Translations under genes and position numbers: made by a program
Notes under the pieces: generated by a model
What the model saw: the letters and a program-made list of their open reading frames with translations, nothing else
The model's database searches: none
Told to the model about the DNA's origin: nothing
In this document: one piece after another, positions 49,039 through 60,930 of the stretch
Layout: each line of letters opens with the position of its first letter
Position numbering within the stretch: position 1 is the stretch's first letter
Source: Hemibagrus wyckioides
Lineage: Eukaryota > Chordata > Actinopteri > Siluriformes > Bagridae
Direction of reading: 5' to 3'
Assembly (NCBI RefSeq): GCF_019097595.1
Contig: NC_080726.1
Location: forward strand, 11,425,705 to 11,489,704
Length of the DNA stretch: 64,000 nucleotides

Positions 49039-49400
49039 TATACACTGCATGGCCAAACGTTTTTGGACGCCTGACCAGCACCCTCATGTGCTTTTTGAGC
49101 ATCCTAATCCAGACTGCTGTTCTAATATCCTTCACTCGACTGAGACGACTTTCCACTAGATTTTGAAGCATGGCTTTGGAGATTTGCTCATTCAGCCACA
49201 AGAGCATCAGTGAGGTCAGACACTGCATTCTGGTGCACCGTCTGCATTCCAATTCATCCCAGAAAGTGTTCATTGGGGTTGAGGTCAGGGTTTTGTGCAG
49301 GTCACTCAAGTGCTTCCACTTCAACTTTGGTAAACTATGTCTTTATAGACCTTGTTTTGTGCATAAGGGTGTTGTCATGCTGGAACAGGTCTTAATGCTG
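49039..49400. mobile_element. Tc1-like element fragment with one terminal repeat
   Basis: It starts TATATACACTGCATGGCCAA then ACGTTTTTGGACGCCTGACC, a common fish Tc1-type terminal sequence flanked by TA. The interior on the minus strand reads MFWDELECRR and LMLLWLNEQISKAMLQNLVE, a frame typical of this repeat family. No matching right end was found, so the copy is truncated. Confidence 0.65.
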
Positions 49401-49530
49401 GGTATAGATATAGTATATACCTGTGTTTGCTAATAGGAGAATTACAAAAAAGATTATCGGTCATGCGTGAACACGCATTAAAAAAAAATTCTGCCAGCAA
49501 ATAGATCTCAGCCGACGTGTGGTGCAGCAG

Positions 49531-49696
49531 GTTCTAGCATTTGTTAGACACCCTTACCCAGAGCAACTTACAATTTATCTCTTTTTATACAACTGAGGGT
49601 TTAGGACCTTGCTCAGGGGCCCAGCAGTAGCAGCTTGGTGGACCTGAGGTTCAATCTCACAATCAATAGTCCCAACACCTTAACCACTAAGCTACA
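49531..49696 (-). mobile_element. V-SINE (Mermaid-like)
   Basis: On the + strand it opens with the tail in reverse ('agacacccttacccagagc', 'aacttacaatttatctc'), then 'cttgctcaggggcccagcag', and closes with 'ccttaaccactaagctac', the reverse of the tRNA-like head. Confidence 0.85.
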
Positions 49697-51329
49697 CATC
49701 CCCCCTAAAGAGTTCTTAATACTGTGAAGTGCATTAAGCTAATAAATGAAAGTGTTTTAAGAAAGTCATAAGGATGTCAATAGTCAATAATCTGGACATG
49801 AAATCTGCTGGGTGACCATCTAGCTATTTGTCCACACCCAAGAGTAACTAGATGAAGCAATGCAGCAGGCTGTAGGTAGAGATAGAATTTCCACACATCG
49901 TTGTTAAGAAAGTCCTGGTAATTAAATACGTCGACCAGCAGGCTGTCAAACTCCAGGCTTAATCCCTGATGACATGAGAAAATGTTAGGTTGTGTAGATA
50001 ATGATGTGATCCCACGGGTCAGTTTGGAGGCCTGACCTATATGTTGTTACCCAGTTGCCATGTTGTAAGCGTATCAGAATTGTGAATGACAGAGATCTCA
50101 TTATTCATGCTGAGTGATGGTGCAGGAATCTTTAGGCCGTCACTCTGTCTGGTTCTGTGAGCTGATCTTCAAACCTTCACCATGCTCTCCAGCTTGAATT
50201 CCCTCCATCTGCAAAGTATCATGTTCCTCAGAGCCTTAGGTAGAGAGAAGAGATATTAAACACAGATTTTCTTTAACGGCAGCGATGGAATTTGTGCATT
50301 CTGGTGTTAGTGGGATATTTTAGCTCTGTGAAGAAGAGATGTAAAGATTGTACCGGAGCGCTGTTGAATTCTTTAATCTGATTGGCCAGGAGGTGATTCA
50401 TTTTCACAGCAGTGATGGTAGCGCCAGCTGTAATTCACATCACACCTTTATATTAATGCAGTCGTTCTAATACACCATCGTTTCTATAGTAACATCTTAC
50501 ACAGGAACATGTCGACTTCATTATAAACAGATTTCAAAAACGTGTGTTTATTTAAGAAAGAAAAGCATATATCGCTGGTATGTTGAAGCGGTCTGTAAGG
50601 AGATGTTTATATAACAATTATGGAAGGAGTCTCAGGTGTCAGCACTTTGGAACAGTCACGTTTTCCACCGAGAGAGTCTTTTTGCTCTTTCATGTTTCTC
50701 AGTGACATGACAGGCCGAGTTGTTTGCATTAACTTAAAAAGTGAGACACAGAGAGTGAGGCTGGGGAAGGATCAACAGCTTCGGCAATTAGAAATGGATA
50801 AAAAGTATGACATGTCATTCATTATTAAACTGAGAGGTTGAGTCATCGGTTTCTTCCTGAGGTATTAGAATGTGCTCGTATTGGAAATAAGCAACTTTGC
50901 TGGTTAAGCTGTGGTCTGCATCCCATCACTTTTTGTTGATTCTTTTCCTCTGATCCAGCTCTCCAGGATTTCTCAAGCTTGTAATCGCAGAAATAAACGC
51001 AAAATCATGCAAATTCCACGATATTCGGAGAAGCTGGAATTTATTTGTGGTTCAAAATAACCACAGATTTGGCATGTAGTGTGAGATCGTCACAACACAC
51101 ATTCAGCAAAAACTCTCCTCCATTTATGTATAATGAACAGCTATCATAAGATGTCATTACATATGAGTCTTCACCGGTAATCCTGTGCTTAAAATTCTGA
51201 CAATTCAAGTAGTTGCAAAGAAAAAAAAAAACACACAAAAAACTCAAGTTGCATCTCAATTTTTTTTTTTTTTAAAGAAAAAGACACATTTTTTTTTTAC
51301 CACATTTAAAAAAAACCCCAGTGAAATCC
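49697..51329. other. Non-coding DNA, nothing recognised
   Basis: Poly-A and poly-T runs lie near 51222 and 51261-51303. No exon was recognised. The 73-codon frame at 50620-50841 lacks domains. Confidence 0.45.
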
Positions 51330-51520
51330 TGGACCGTACGACAGCACATCCAGTTATGTTTTATTCCTTACGTAAACAACCTTATAGGGATTCCGGTGAT
51401 TTCGTTGCACTCCATTCATTTCTCATGTCATCAGGGCATCAGACTGGAGCTTGATAGCCTACAGGGAAAGATATTTAATTACCACGGCGTTCTTCAAAAA
51501 CAACCTGATTGTTCTCAAGG
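51330..51520. other. Candidate conserved non-coding element
   Basis: Repeat-free and CpG-retaining (GGACCGTACGACAGC, CCGGTGATTTCG) with GATATTTAATTACCACGG near 51468 (homeodomain-type core). Overlapping frames of 89 and 97 codons share the stretch and lack domains. Confidence 0.35.
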
Positions 51521-52208
51521 GAAAACCGGCATTTTCATTAGTGTCAAATATTCACATTTCCATCAGTTCTCCACATTTCAAAACCTCAACCCACATGAAA
51601 ACAGGATCATTTAATATTTTTTAAGTGTGATTACATTACCCAGACCTACCACACCTCACGCCTTATGTACACCATGCATAACCTTTCAGATAGATTATCT
51701 CAATACTGTGTGTAATGACACATCTTAGTCTAACACATGGCTTGTTATCACAAGAATTACTGTCTGTCAGATTCGATTCGAACGCATGACTCATTAGACG
51801 ACTTCAAAAGCCTACAGAGGTTCTGAATGGCGACTGGTTTCTCTGCTGTCATGTGATTGATGAATGTCACTTCAGGGATTAAATAACATCCTCTCATTTC
51901 TGTGTAACGGCATCTCTTTGCCCTATTGTCTGTCAGTCTGTCTATCTGACAGTTTGCATTTTAGCAGACAGCATTAGCGTTGTCACGATTATAATTTTCG
52001 ACTTGTGACGTGATACCTGAAAGCTGTCACGCTAAAAAAAATAAACTCGCTCAACTATCTGGCTTTGGGGAATTGTCCTGTTACCTTGTACAAGCACAGA
52101 GATTAAGGAAAATTGCTTTCTTCTCACATGAGAACTTGCCGAACTTTCCTCCTGCCGAAATAGTACCCTGTTCATCATGTCCTTGGATGGTTGTAATTAT
52201 ATGACATT
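51521..52208. other. Non-coding DNA, nothing recognised
   Basis: Mixed, largely balanced sequence with no exon recognised. Confidence 0.45.
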
Positions 52209-52235
52209 TTGTAATTAGAAGGGTAATTGCTCAAA
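52209..52235. repeat. 27-base exact repeat, copy 1
   Basis: Its core, GTAATTAGAAGGGTAATTG, holds two homeodomain-type TAATT sites. It is identical to 52779-52805, and the flanks are not similar. It lies in repeat-free DNA. Confidence 0.9.
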
Positions 52236-52778
52236 ATTCAGAGTAATCTCCGCACGCTCTTCTGAGGATCTGTGAGCAGGAGGTCAGCGAGAGACGACGA
52301 AAAAATGGGACAGAGGTTTGCACGTGAATGTTTACTTTTCTTTCATGAAAAACAAAATGGTAGCAATTACTTTCATGCTCGCTTATTAGCTGTATTTTTG
52401 GACTTTCTCGGGTCCACTTTTATCGCAGCTGCGTTTTCTTGGTTTTTAGGGTTAATTAAAGATTTTTTTTTTTTTTTACGCACACCTAGACTGTGAAGGG
52501 CGTCCAAGACGTGCCAATTTAGATATTGGTCGCTTGTTAAAGGTGACTTTGCTTCATTAAACAACATAATTGCGAGCATTTTGCTTGTGCTTAAGGCTTT
52601 ATGGGATATTAAGCATCATCATTAGTGAAATTTCGGCTGTGCTGTCATGTGTAGTAGTTCCAGTGTATAAGCCAGCGGTTCCTCTCCTACCTTCGCCATA
52701 CACACATAGCAGCAGATACAGAGCTACTCAGTGAGCACTCACGTTGCGCATGAAAATCTGGATTTAATTGTGTTTTTA
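52236..52778. other. Non-coding DNA between the 27-base repeats
   Basis: A poly-T run lies at about 52463-52478. The 74-codon + frame and 68-codon - frame overlap each other. Nothing else was seen. Confidence 0.5.
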
Positions 52779-52805
52779 TTGTAATTAGAAGGGTAATTGC
52801 TCAAA
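52779..52805. repeat. 27-base exact repeat, copy 2
   Basis: Identical to 52209-52235, 570 bases downstream in the same orientation. Confidence 0.9.
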
Positions 52806-54749
52806 CCGTCTAGAAATTAACTTAGAATGTGAGACCACCATGACCACCACCAAGTATAAACAGTTTAACTGATGATGAATGAATGGATGAATGTTGCATG
52901 TACTTGGCTGGTGGTGTTACATTTCACTATACACAGGCATCCTATAGCACTTTTTCACCTATCCACATGACACTTGGCAGCAAATCCAAACCCAGGACTA
53001 TCTATGTCTTAGCCAAGGTAGTGGATCTGTTTCACATCACATAACACTACCTGAGAGCAGAGGAGGAGTTTCTCTGGAGGTTACCTGGCTGCCGCGGGGA
53101 AAACACTAGTCGAAATGAAGGTATTTTGAAATAAAAGTGTTTCTGGCTAACAGAATGAACCAGCGAGCGAGCACAAGAGCTTGGTCTTTGGCAGCATGCA
53201 GTCGAATGCACTAAATGTGCCAGTGCTTTAAATCCTTAAGGAAAACTCCAAAAATATGAGAGAAGCACAAAGGAAAAACAAAAGGATGCAAGATATTTTT
53301 TTAGAAAGGAACCCAAAAGGATAGAAAATAATTGTTGTAAAGCTTTTTTTTTTTTTTTTTGAGAATATTTTCCATAAAAGCTTAGCTTTCCATAGCTTTA
53401 CCACTTTGTCGTTATAAGCTGAGAGAGAGAGAAAGGCTGTAAGGATAAGGCAATGTAACTAACACACAAAAACAGTGTGTGTGTGTGTGTGTGCCAGATC
53501 TTTTTTTTTTTTTTTTTTTCGGTTATACAGCAGTTCCATGTTCTTGTGTGTTTTTGATGGCTAATGTGTATGATTAGGGTAGGAACATACTAGCAGTGGC
53601 AGCAGAGGTAGCAGTGTTTACTACAGTATGATAGTCTGCACATAGTCAGAGCTTCAGACTGACAGCAGAAGGCTCAAGAGCAGCTTTTAATGGCCAAGAA
53701 CCACCCAAGAATGTCTGACTGACATGTAAAGCAACCAATCACAGTTCGTTTTGTTCAAAGTCATGTTTAGGGGTGTGAAAATGTAAAGTTGATGACCCTA
53801 CAAAAACAGGCCAGCGTGCAAACATAGTTCATTCATTTAAGAAACTATACCTTGAACTTCACATCCTTTGGAAAATCCAGCTTTTAGCTCATACTCATAA
53901 GAGCTCATTGTCACAGTTCGCAAAAGCCTTCCTTTCTCCATGAGGAAAGAAGAGCAGCAGTCTCCTGGAAATCCTGTAAAATCCAACCAGTCAGATGAAG
54001 ACTTCGAAGCATTTCCAGTTTTGTGTGCCATATGCATCAGACATTCAGCCAACAGTTCGTGGGTGTGACGTCTGAGGCTGAGACTAACACTAGGATTACA
54101 CAGCCGAAGGGTTTTTAATGTTTTTATTTTTATTTTTTTACATCCTCTACCTGAACAAATGCATGTTGCTGTAGACCAAAGGAATGGGGTTGTAAATTGT
54201 TTTAAGGAATCACAGCTAGACATAAAGGGGAAGAGAACCACTGGAGTAAGGAACTTGATTGGGTAAAAAAAACGAGGGAAATTCATTCATTAATGATTAT
54301 TTATTTATTTGTTTTTGTTTTTTTTAAATAATCAATTAATCGCCTAATCATACAGCATGAAGAGCTGTGACATCATCACAGACTAACTGTTTTGTTGTAC
54401 AGTAACTTGAAATTCCACAGTCTTTATCAATTCTGAGTTAGGTTTTAAGAAGCACAGGATTTAAGTAACCTCTTCTCCCAAGCAAGTTTGACACTTTAGT
54501 TGATCCCAACAAAGCTTTCTGCTTCTTAACATCCCCTCAAAACAGAGCACTGACATACAGCAAAATTCCAACGAATCTGCTTGTCTCACGTGTCCAGAGC
54601 CAACTGTCGTGTGATCCGTCCGTTAGTGGCTATAGTAGACTAGCGAGAATGTGTGTTGAGTGAATAGACACACCTTCTGTTCCCTTTCATCCAATGAAAG
54701 ACCAGCATTGTGCTGTATGGTAGTGAGGTCTGTTAACAGCGTGTCTTGC
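52806..54749. other. Non-coding DNA with simple runs
   Basis: A (GT)n run lies at 53475-53493 and poly-T runs at 53344-53360 and about 53502-53519. The 149-codon minus-strand frame 53837-54286 has no domain or splice context and is discussed among the rejected items. Confidence 0.45.
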
Positions 54750-55010
54750 GTTAACTAGCACCTATTCTCTGGCAAGTGTGACACGACGTGTCCCACAGTA
54801 AGTGAGCGAGTCAGGCGCTGGGTGGCAGCGATGCCCGTGCCGGCCAACATTCTCGAGCCGAGCCTCCAGGGAGCTCTCAGCTTACGGCTGTCGCATCCTG
54901 CCGCATTAACAAGGCACGGTGAAATAACACGCTGCCATCTGGAACGCAGCCTCTCGATCACACTCACCTCAATTAAGAGCTGTTTCTTCAATCCAGACTT
55001 ATTCCGTCTT
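54750..55010. other. Candidate conserved non-coding element
   Basis: CpG-retaining, balanced sequence (GACACGACGTGTCCC, a near-palindrome at about 54780; GCCGAGCCTCCAGGGAGC) ending in CTCAATTAAGAGC. The 158-codon minus-strand frame covering it is the longest in the window. Confidence 0.4.
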
Positions 55011-55770
55011 TTTTTTTCTTGAGAATCATTGTTTTTAAAAATCTGCCTACTGCACTTTAAGTCTTTGAAGCATCCAGTGTAAGAAAGTGCTGCTTCTTTG
55101 TTGTCGTTGTCTGTTTTAGGGACTGCAATTTGATATTTTAAAAGCAGGTGTGGAAAAGTAGCGTGTGAAATCTGGGAGGGTGAATCTGGGCTTTGTGGTG
55201 TTAAGAGGTGTGCTCGCTCGGGTGAAAGCACTTTAAGGCTGAAGGCTCGGCCTCCGTGCTCAACACGACCCTCTCATGACCCCACTTTAAGCTACAATGA
55301 ACACCCTTGAAAGGTTTTATTGTACTTCATCACCTCACACTCCTAGTTTCTGTCCCTCAATAAGAAGGTTTGTTACCATGCAGGGTTTCTCTCAGTACAT
55401 CTGACTGCCTACTCTTACGACATGCAACCACAACTATGTTTGTCACTTTTACCTAAAACCTCATGTCACTTCTGCTCGCGTCTCACGTTTACTTCTACAT
55501 TCTGAACCAAAATCTGTTTACACTGGAATCCCCCAGGTGCACACGTACTCCAAGCCTTAAAGGAAAAACGTGTTTATATTGAAATATTCATGACCTGTTT
55601 ACTGATTCTGCTGCTAATTTCTTGGTTTGTACTGCTTTTTCTTTTTATTTCTGGTACAAGTTTGCAGCTGAGTCCGTGCCGATGTCATGAGAGGTCATTG
55701 CTAATGCCAATAATAATGTCTTTAACCCTTTTTACCTCTACACTGGCTTTCAGACTAACAGGGCACATAG
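55011..55770. other. Non-coding DNA, nothing recognised
   Basis: No exon or repeat was recognised before the SINE at 55771. Confidence 0.5.
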
Positions 55771-55943
55771 GGGATGTGCTAAATTTGTGGTTAATGTGTT
55801 GAACTACTGTTGTGAGTTTGAATCCCTGGTCCACCAAGCTGCCACTGCTGGGCCCCTGAGCAAGGCCCTCAACCCTCAGTTGACCTGTTATATCAAATTA
55901 GATAAAATGTAAGCTGCTTAGAATAAGGGTGTCTGCCAAATGA
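55771..55943 (+). mobile_element. V-SINE (Mermaid-like)
   Basis: B-box-like TTGTGAGTTTGAATCCC, body CCACCAAGCTGCCACTGCTG and CCCCTGAGCAAGGCCCTCAA, tail AAATGTAAGCTGCTTAGAAT then AAGGGTGTCTGCCAAATG. The body is nearly identical to the 40.6 kb copy. Confidence 0.9.
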
Positions 55944-56470
55944 TAAACACATTATTTTATTTCTGCAAGCCTGATATAAAATTAGAACACTTGGCTTTCA
56001 GTGTGAGATGTTTTTCACTCTGTTGGGATAACCTTACAGAAAATTGTAGTGGTTGAAGGAAAGGTCTTCAAATTTTAGATATTTATGAACAAGCACTTGC
56101 AGCATCTCAGAGAGCAGAAATTGGTTTGATATCACTATTTACTCTGAAGATATAAACTTATTTATGAAATGAACTACCTAACTTTTTTTTATGAATTTAT
56201 TTTCCCAGTCAGCTAGGTAAAAACAGAAAAAACTAATGAAAAACTACAATTTCTTAAAGCCCTGAGTTTCTACTTTTCTTTGTGCCATTAGGTACCACTA
56301 TGGATATAACTTTCTATGTTGTAATTCATACACATCCCTATAACTATATTCATGTCCAGAACCTTCTCTATTTTTCATATATTTATTTTTCTATTGCAGA
56401 TTTCCCACTATATTTTCCCTATATACGCTATATGTTCAATTTTGACTTTATTGTATCTTATTTTTAATTC
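55944..56470. other. AT-rich non-coding DNA
   Basis: No feature was seen. The right part (56370-56470) is T-rich and may belong to the retroposon end that follows. Confidence 0.5.
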
Positions 56471-56590
56471 TTTTTACCTTAATGTTAATTGGCTCTATTA
56501 TTAACAAGGACAGCCATAAAAAGCATATCACTATGCGCCGTACTGTGTATGATTGTGTATATGACAAATACAATTTGGAATTTGAAGACA
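56471..56590 (+). mobile_element. Retroposon 3' end
   Basis: 'acaaggacagccataaaaag', then 'cgccgtactgtgtatgattg' and 'tgtatatgacaaatacaat' and TTGGAATTTGAAG. It is the same tail type as 5.8 kb and 10.2 kb (inverted). Confidence 0.6.
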
Positions 56591-57039
56591 TTCAATGCGG
56601 AACCTGGACACAACAAAACATCCGCCTCTGGTATTAAGAGGAGAATTAATTTCACTACATAAATAATAATCTCATACGGTGAGGAAATAATATCAAACAC
56701 GATGCATGCCGATCAGATACAGAGGCAGAGATACTGCGCTGGACTAGTTAAGGATCTACAAGGTGAGCAGCACTGTGGTGTCGATGACGGTTGACGCTTT
56801 GCTACCTGATCCGTTTGAGCAGAACGTAGAGATAAGGAGGCGAGAGAGCCGAGCAGAAACACCAAAGCACCGCTGCATCAGTCACATATCTGTCAACCAA
56901 AGTGAAAATAAAGCAACACGACCAACAGAGAAGAATTTTCAACTTAAAAAAAGTCAACTCAGAATCTCACGGCAAAATAAATCTTGGACAATCTTGGAAG
57001 ATTTCTTGTTAATTAAAGCCCCGTAATTTTTCGATCCTA
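56591..57039. other. Non-coding DNA, nothing recognised
   Basis: The 87-codon frame at 56763-57026 has no domain. Nothing else was seen. Confidence 0.45.
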
Positions 57040-57400
57040 CAGTGTAAGCGCTAAAGTTTTAACGACTCATGTGATCTTTCAAACAGTAAAAGCACGTAAA
57101 GATCACATCCGAGCCTGGGAAGCCTTCAAGCGCTGTGAGGAACCAACTAATTACAGCTGTGGGATTCAAGCACATAACAGGCTTCTCCCACACCAGCAGT
57201 AATCAGTCGACTTTCACAGATGGACGTAGAGAACTGCCCCATAGGAGCGACTCAGACCCTTAATAATCCAGCATGCCTAGAATAAAATACTGAATATAAA
57301 TCAATCTCCAATCCTGCACTCTGCATGCTTACCCATGGATTGAATTAATTCTGCTCAGTTAATTTTAATTTCACAACCACATGCTTCTCCAGATTTCCAA
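57040..57400. other. Candidate conserved non-coding element
   Basis: TAATTA (57148-57153) directly abuts CAGCTG (57154-57159), a composite homeodomain and E-box site. Nearby are AATCAGTCGAC and TTGAATTAATTCTGC. It is repeat-free up to a poly-A run at 57410. Confidence 0.45.
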
Positions 57401-58379
57401 ATACGTGAGGAAAAAAAAAAAAAAACGAACCCCTGCTTACCTAAAAACAGGGTTATGACATGTTTGGGAACACTTCATTTATCACACACAGTTTGACGTA
57501 CTATCAAGATGCTCCAGCTTCCTCGTAACCAAATTGTGTAAATAATGCAACATGTCTGCATTAAAGAGTGACTCCAGATTGACAGCAGCTTGAATTCACT
57601 CTCCTTCACTGACATGTTTGCTTGATCGACAGGTGCTTTATTCGGGGTATTTCTGGCTGCGAGCCAACCGTGATGTGCCTTTAAGTGTCAAAGTCATTTG
57701 CACGGCTTCTCAGGTGTCACCAGGTCAGGCGTGATCTCCTGGAAAAGAAGAGAAAAGGAAAAAAGAGTCGAAAGAACGAATTGCTTTGTCCGTCACACTG
57801 TAGAAACACGATCAGTTTTGCTTATGGTTTACGGGTCAAGCCTCAGTTTCAAAAAAATAAAACAAAGAGAAAGAAAGAAATATGGAAAGAATAAAGTGGT
57901 GCGAACATTATAGTGCAGATCCGAGGCTGGGTGCCAATAGTTTTGCAGTTGGGTCAAAGATTGCTTCAAAAAAAAAAAAGTTTTATAGCAGATTGACTTG
58001 TTATTTCATATTATAACATTATTATAAATTAAATAGCATTATTAAAGTTATATCTTATATAAGGTCATGAATTTTGAGCTTCCAATTGTCTTTTTCTTTT
58101 GGTGGATAATTTAGTTTCTTTCTAAAAAAAATTAAATAAAATAAATGCCAATGGAACAGGTGGAATTTAGGAATGATCTTTAGAAACAGGTTTAATAATT
58201 TTAGATAGATTTTCATATTAATCTCAAAATGAAAAATGCCAGATAAATTGGTCTATATATTATTTTTCCCCCAGAGCTCTTTTAGTGTTTTTTTGTAGGA
58301 CTAAAGTGAAAGATGATGCACATTAATGCTCAGGTTGTTTGGTTCTTCTTCCTGAAAAGACTGAAAGCTGCATTTTGGA
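57401..58379. other. AT-rich non-coding DNA
   Basis: A poly-A run lies at 57411-57425. Overlapping lysine-rich frames at 57685-57913 reflect A-rich sequence. No exon was seen. Confidence 0.5.
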
Positions 58380-58760
58380 AGCTTCAGCTCAGGCACATCT
58401 GTGGTTTCATGGCCTAACGGAGCAAAAAAGCTGGTTGTGGCACTTAAGCGTGCCGTGCTGTTAGCTTATCTGAGCATGCAGGTTGGCTGCCCGAGATGCC
58501 AGTGAGATATGGGCCAGGAGATACAGGAGTGCCATCTGAACCTGGCACTTAGCATCTCTTACGCTATCAGTTACAACAATCTGTAAGCGAGAAGGGTTTT
58601 TCAGGGCCACGCTTTCAGACAAGCTTCTTAAAGCCCCAGGAATCATGTTGTGCTGAAGGACATACGAGGCAACGGCTCTTAAATGAACACGGTGGGCGGA
58701 GCGCTTAGAAAACAGATTAAAACATTAAGCTGGCAGCAGACACCTGGACACCACACCTCA
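58380..58760. other. Candidate conserved non-coding element
   Basis: Unique and CpG-retaining. CTTATCTGAGCA at 58465-58476 is a GATA-type site; the same 12 bases occur at 60424-60435. GATATGGGCCAGGAGATACA follows. Confidence 0.4.
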
Positions 58761-58998
58761 CACTCAACAAGAGCTGTTTACTGACACGGTTTGGAATTAA
58801 TGTTGCACGTGTGTCTCACATCATTTCACTTGGAGAAATTTACATACAGGGATAAGCGTATACAAGCTTAACGGCAAAATGACAAACTCAGAACCAACAA
58901 TCATGTCCAGCTTCCTCAGCCGAGGGCCAAACTCCAAATCCAGATTGTGTAACCATTTATCCCTGCCTCCATTTGGTTAATAGATCCATTAGGTAGCA

Positions 58999-59090
58999 CA
59001 GAGAGAGAGAGAGAGTTTAAGAGAGAGAGAGAGAGAGAGAGAGCAAAGTGATTGTGTGTGTGTGTGTGTGTGTGTGTGCACGTGTGTGTG
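58999..59090. repeat. (GA)n and (GT)n compound microsatellites
   Basis: GA repeats run to about 59043, then GT repeats from about 59053 to 59090 with a CACG interruption. Confidence 0.95.
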
Positions 59091-59580
59091 ATGCGAGCCG
59101 AGTGTGTGACATGTTAATTCAACGTAATTTATGACCGGGAGCGTTGCAGGAGAAGTCTTCCTGTGTGAGTTGTATCTCTCAGGATCTCCTCAACCTCTCC
59201 CGCTCTCTCTCCATCAAGCAGGCTAAGAGCACCCTCTCGCTCACATCCGCCTGATGAGAGCACAAAAACACACTGCCCTGCCGGAGACACACAATAGCCA
59301 AGGAAAGGCATAACGTAGCGCGCTAGCAGCCCTCTAAAGTGGGGGGCTAAAAGCACACCTGCCGAGAGAGTGGAGGCTAATCCGATTTCCCTTTCACCGT
59401 TATGGCCGCTCGCTGCTTCTCATATGGTTTATATTTATGGACGGCTGTTGCTCGAGTGAACACTTCGTCCGTCCCCCCACATCCACCTCCTCTGTCTGTC
59501 CGATTAGATGCTCGATGATGGCTGTGGCCCAGAGCCGTAGCGATCAATCCTAATTTACCGAGCGAATTAGATTAACATAG
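59091..59580. other. Candidate conserved non-coding element
   Basis: Positions 59130-59570 are CpG-retaining and repeat-free (GTAGCGCGCTAGCAGC, a palindromic GCGC centre; TTTCACCGTTATGGCCGC), ending in CGAGCGAATTAGATTAAC. The 75-codon minus-strand frame lacks domains. Confidence 0.4.
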
Positions 59581-60229
59581 AAAAAAAATGCAGTGCGTCA
59601 ACCTGAATGGCTGAAAGGATGTATCCTCGTCGTAGCAGCTCTAACACTGAGAGTCTCCTGACGGAAGCAGCCTTTCTTGTTGTTTTTGGAAAGTGCTTTA
59701 GAGTCGAGCTACTTTGAAACAGCGACGTTCCAAGAATCACACTGTAGTAGTTAGTCAACCAAGAATATGTTGACCTGCCACTCACTCCGCAGACCATCTG
59801 CTTGTTTTGGACCGTGCTGATGTGTGTGATATTCACATGGCTCGCGCTGCCACTTTCTCACATTGTAATTGTTTCATTTCTGGAGAAAAATCTGAAACTC
59901 CGCGTCTTTATTTTTTTTTTTCCTTTTATACCTGTCTGTTATAATACACAAAATCAGCCCAAAGTGTGTTTCAATTATTTGTCTTACTACTCAGCATCTT
60001 CTGAAAATCACAGACGAATCCTCTTTTCCTTCACGAGGCTATATTACCAAATCCAATTCAGCAAGCTAAGCACATTTACAGCAGCAAGGTATAGCCTGGA
60101 GAAGAGACGTGGAGGTTTATGACTATTATTCTCCTCCACACAGCTTGATGAGCATGGAAGGATGTGGATGTGACTTATAGGGGAGTCTCACGGTTTCTGA
60201 ACAATCGTGCATTTTGATTCCCGTGTCCT
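59581..60229. other. Non-coding DNA, nothing recognised
   Basis: The 89-codon - frame and 106-codon + frame do not resemble known proteins. Confidence 0.45.
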
Positions 60230-60440
60230 TTTATTGCACAGCTTTTCGCCTAGCAGAGGACTTTTAACAGCTGCTGGGGGGTCTACCAGCCTAAATAAAT
60301 ATTCATGAATCGGGGTCTATCAAAGCCGCATTTTCCATCATACAATAATCCAGACAGCGTGGATTGTCATGTTGACATGAAAGAGACAACAATCCAGCTA
60401 AGTCTTGTTTTCTTTGTCATTATCTTATCTGAGCAATTCC
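60230..60440. other. Candidate conserved non-coding element
   Basis: It contains CCTAAATAAATATTCATGAA (about 60291), and two adjoining GATA-type sites in TTATCTTATCT at 60420-60430. It is repeat-free up to a TA run at 60460. Confidence 0.45.
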
Positions 60441-60830
60441 ACAGAGGCTTTTTTTTGTAAATATATATATATATATAACATCCTCACTATTTTGGTGCAA
60501 GCACAAGCAAAACGTCCCCATTAAAGTAAGTAATAGGTCTAACTCCTAGTGATTCATTAGTTGCCTGCTGCTTTAGTGACTTTGGGAAATATGCTGATTC
60601 ATTATTTATTTAACGTTAGTTACACTGATGCATCATCCCTTCATCCTATGTAGTGCGTGACTCATACAAGATATAAGTCATAAAGTCAGGAGTGCAAAAG
60701 CCATTAGAGTTTCAAAACACTGTTCGTTGAAGCAAGGTGCTGATGTATTGTGTTTAAGCTTTTCCAACTTTTAGTTCTAAGATACTTTAGCTTTAAGATA
60801 AATGCTAACCATTTTGACCTATCCTGAATT

Positions 60831-60832
<2 letters not shown>
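60441..60832. other. AT-rich non-coding DNA
   Basis: A TA run lies at about 60460-60477. Nothing else was seen. Confidence 0.55.
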
Positions 60833-60877
<45 letters not shown>

Positions 60878-60930
60878 TGATGATGATGGTACTACTACTA
60901 CTACTACTACTACTAATAATAATAATAATA
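60833..60930. repeat. Four-part trinucleotide microsatellite
   Basis: (TAA)n to about 60873, (TGA)n to about 60888, (TAC)n to about 60914, then (TAA)n again. The frame over it reads as isoleucine, methionine and leucine runs. Confidence 0.95.

Noticed and set aside
53837..54286. 149-codon minus-strand frame
   Set aside because: No recognisable family, and low-complexity patches from T-rich runs. There is no convincing splice or promoter context.
54755..55231. Longest open frame in the window (158 codons, minus)
   Set aside because: It has no domain, signal peptide or membrane segment, and lies over a CpG-retaining candidate conserved element, where stops are scarce. Such a length is not surprising in 64 kb.
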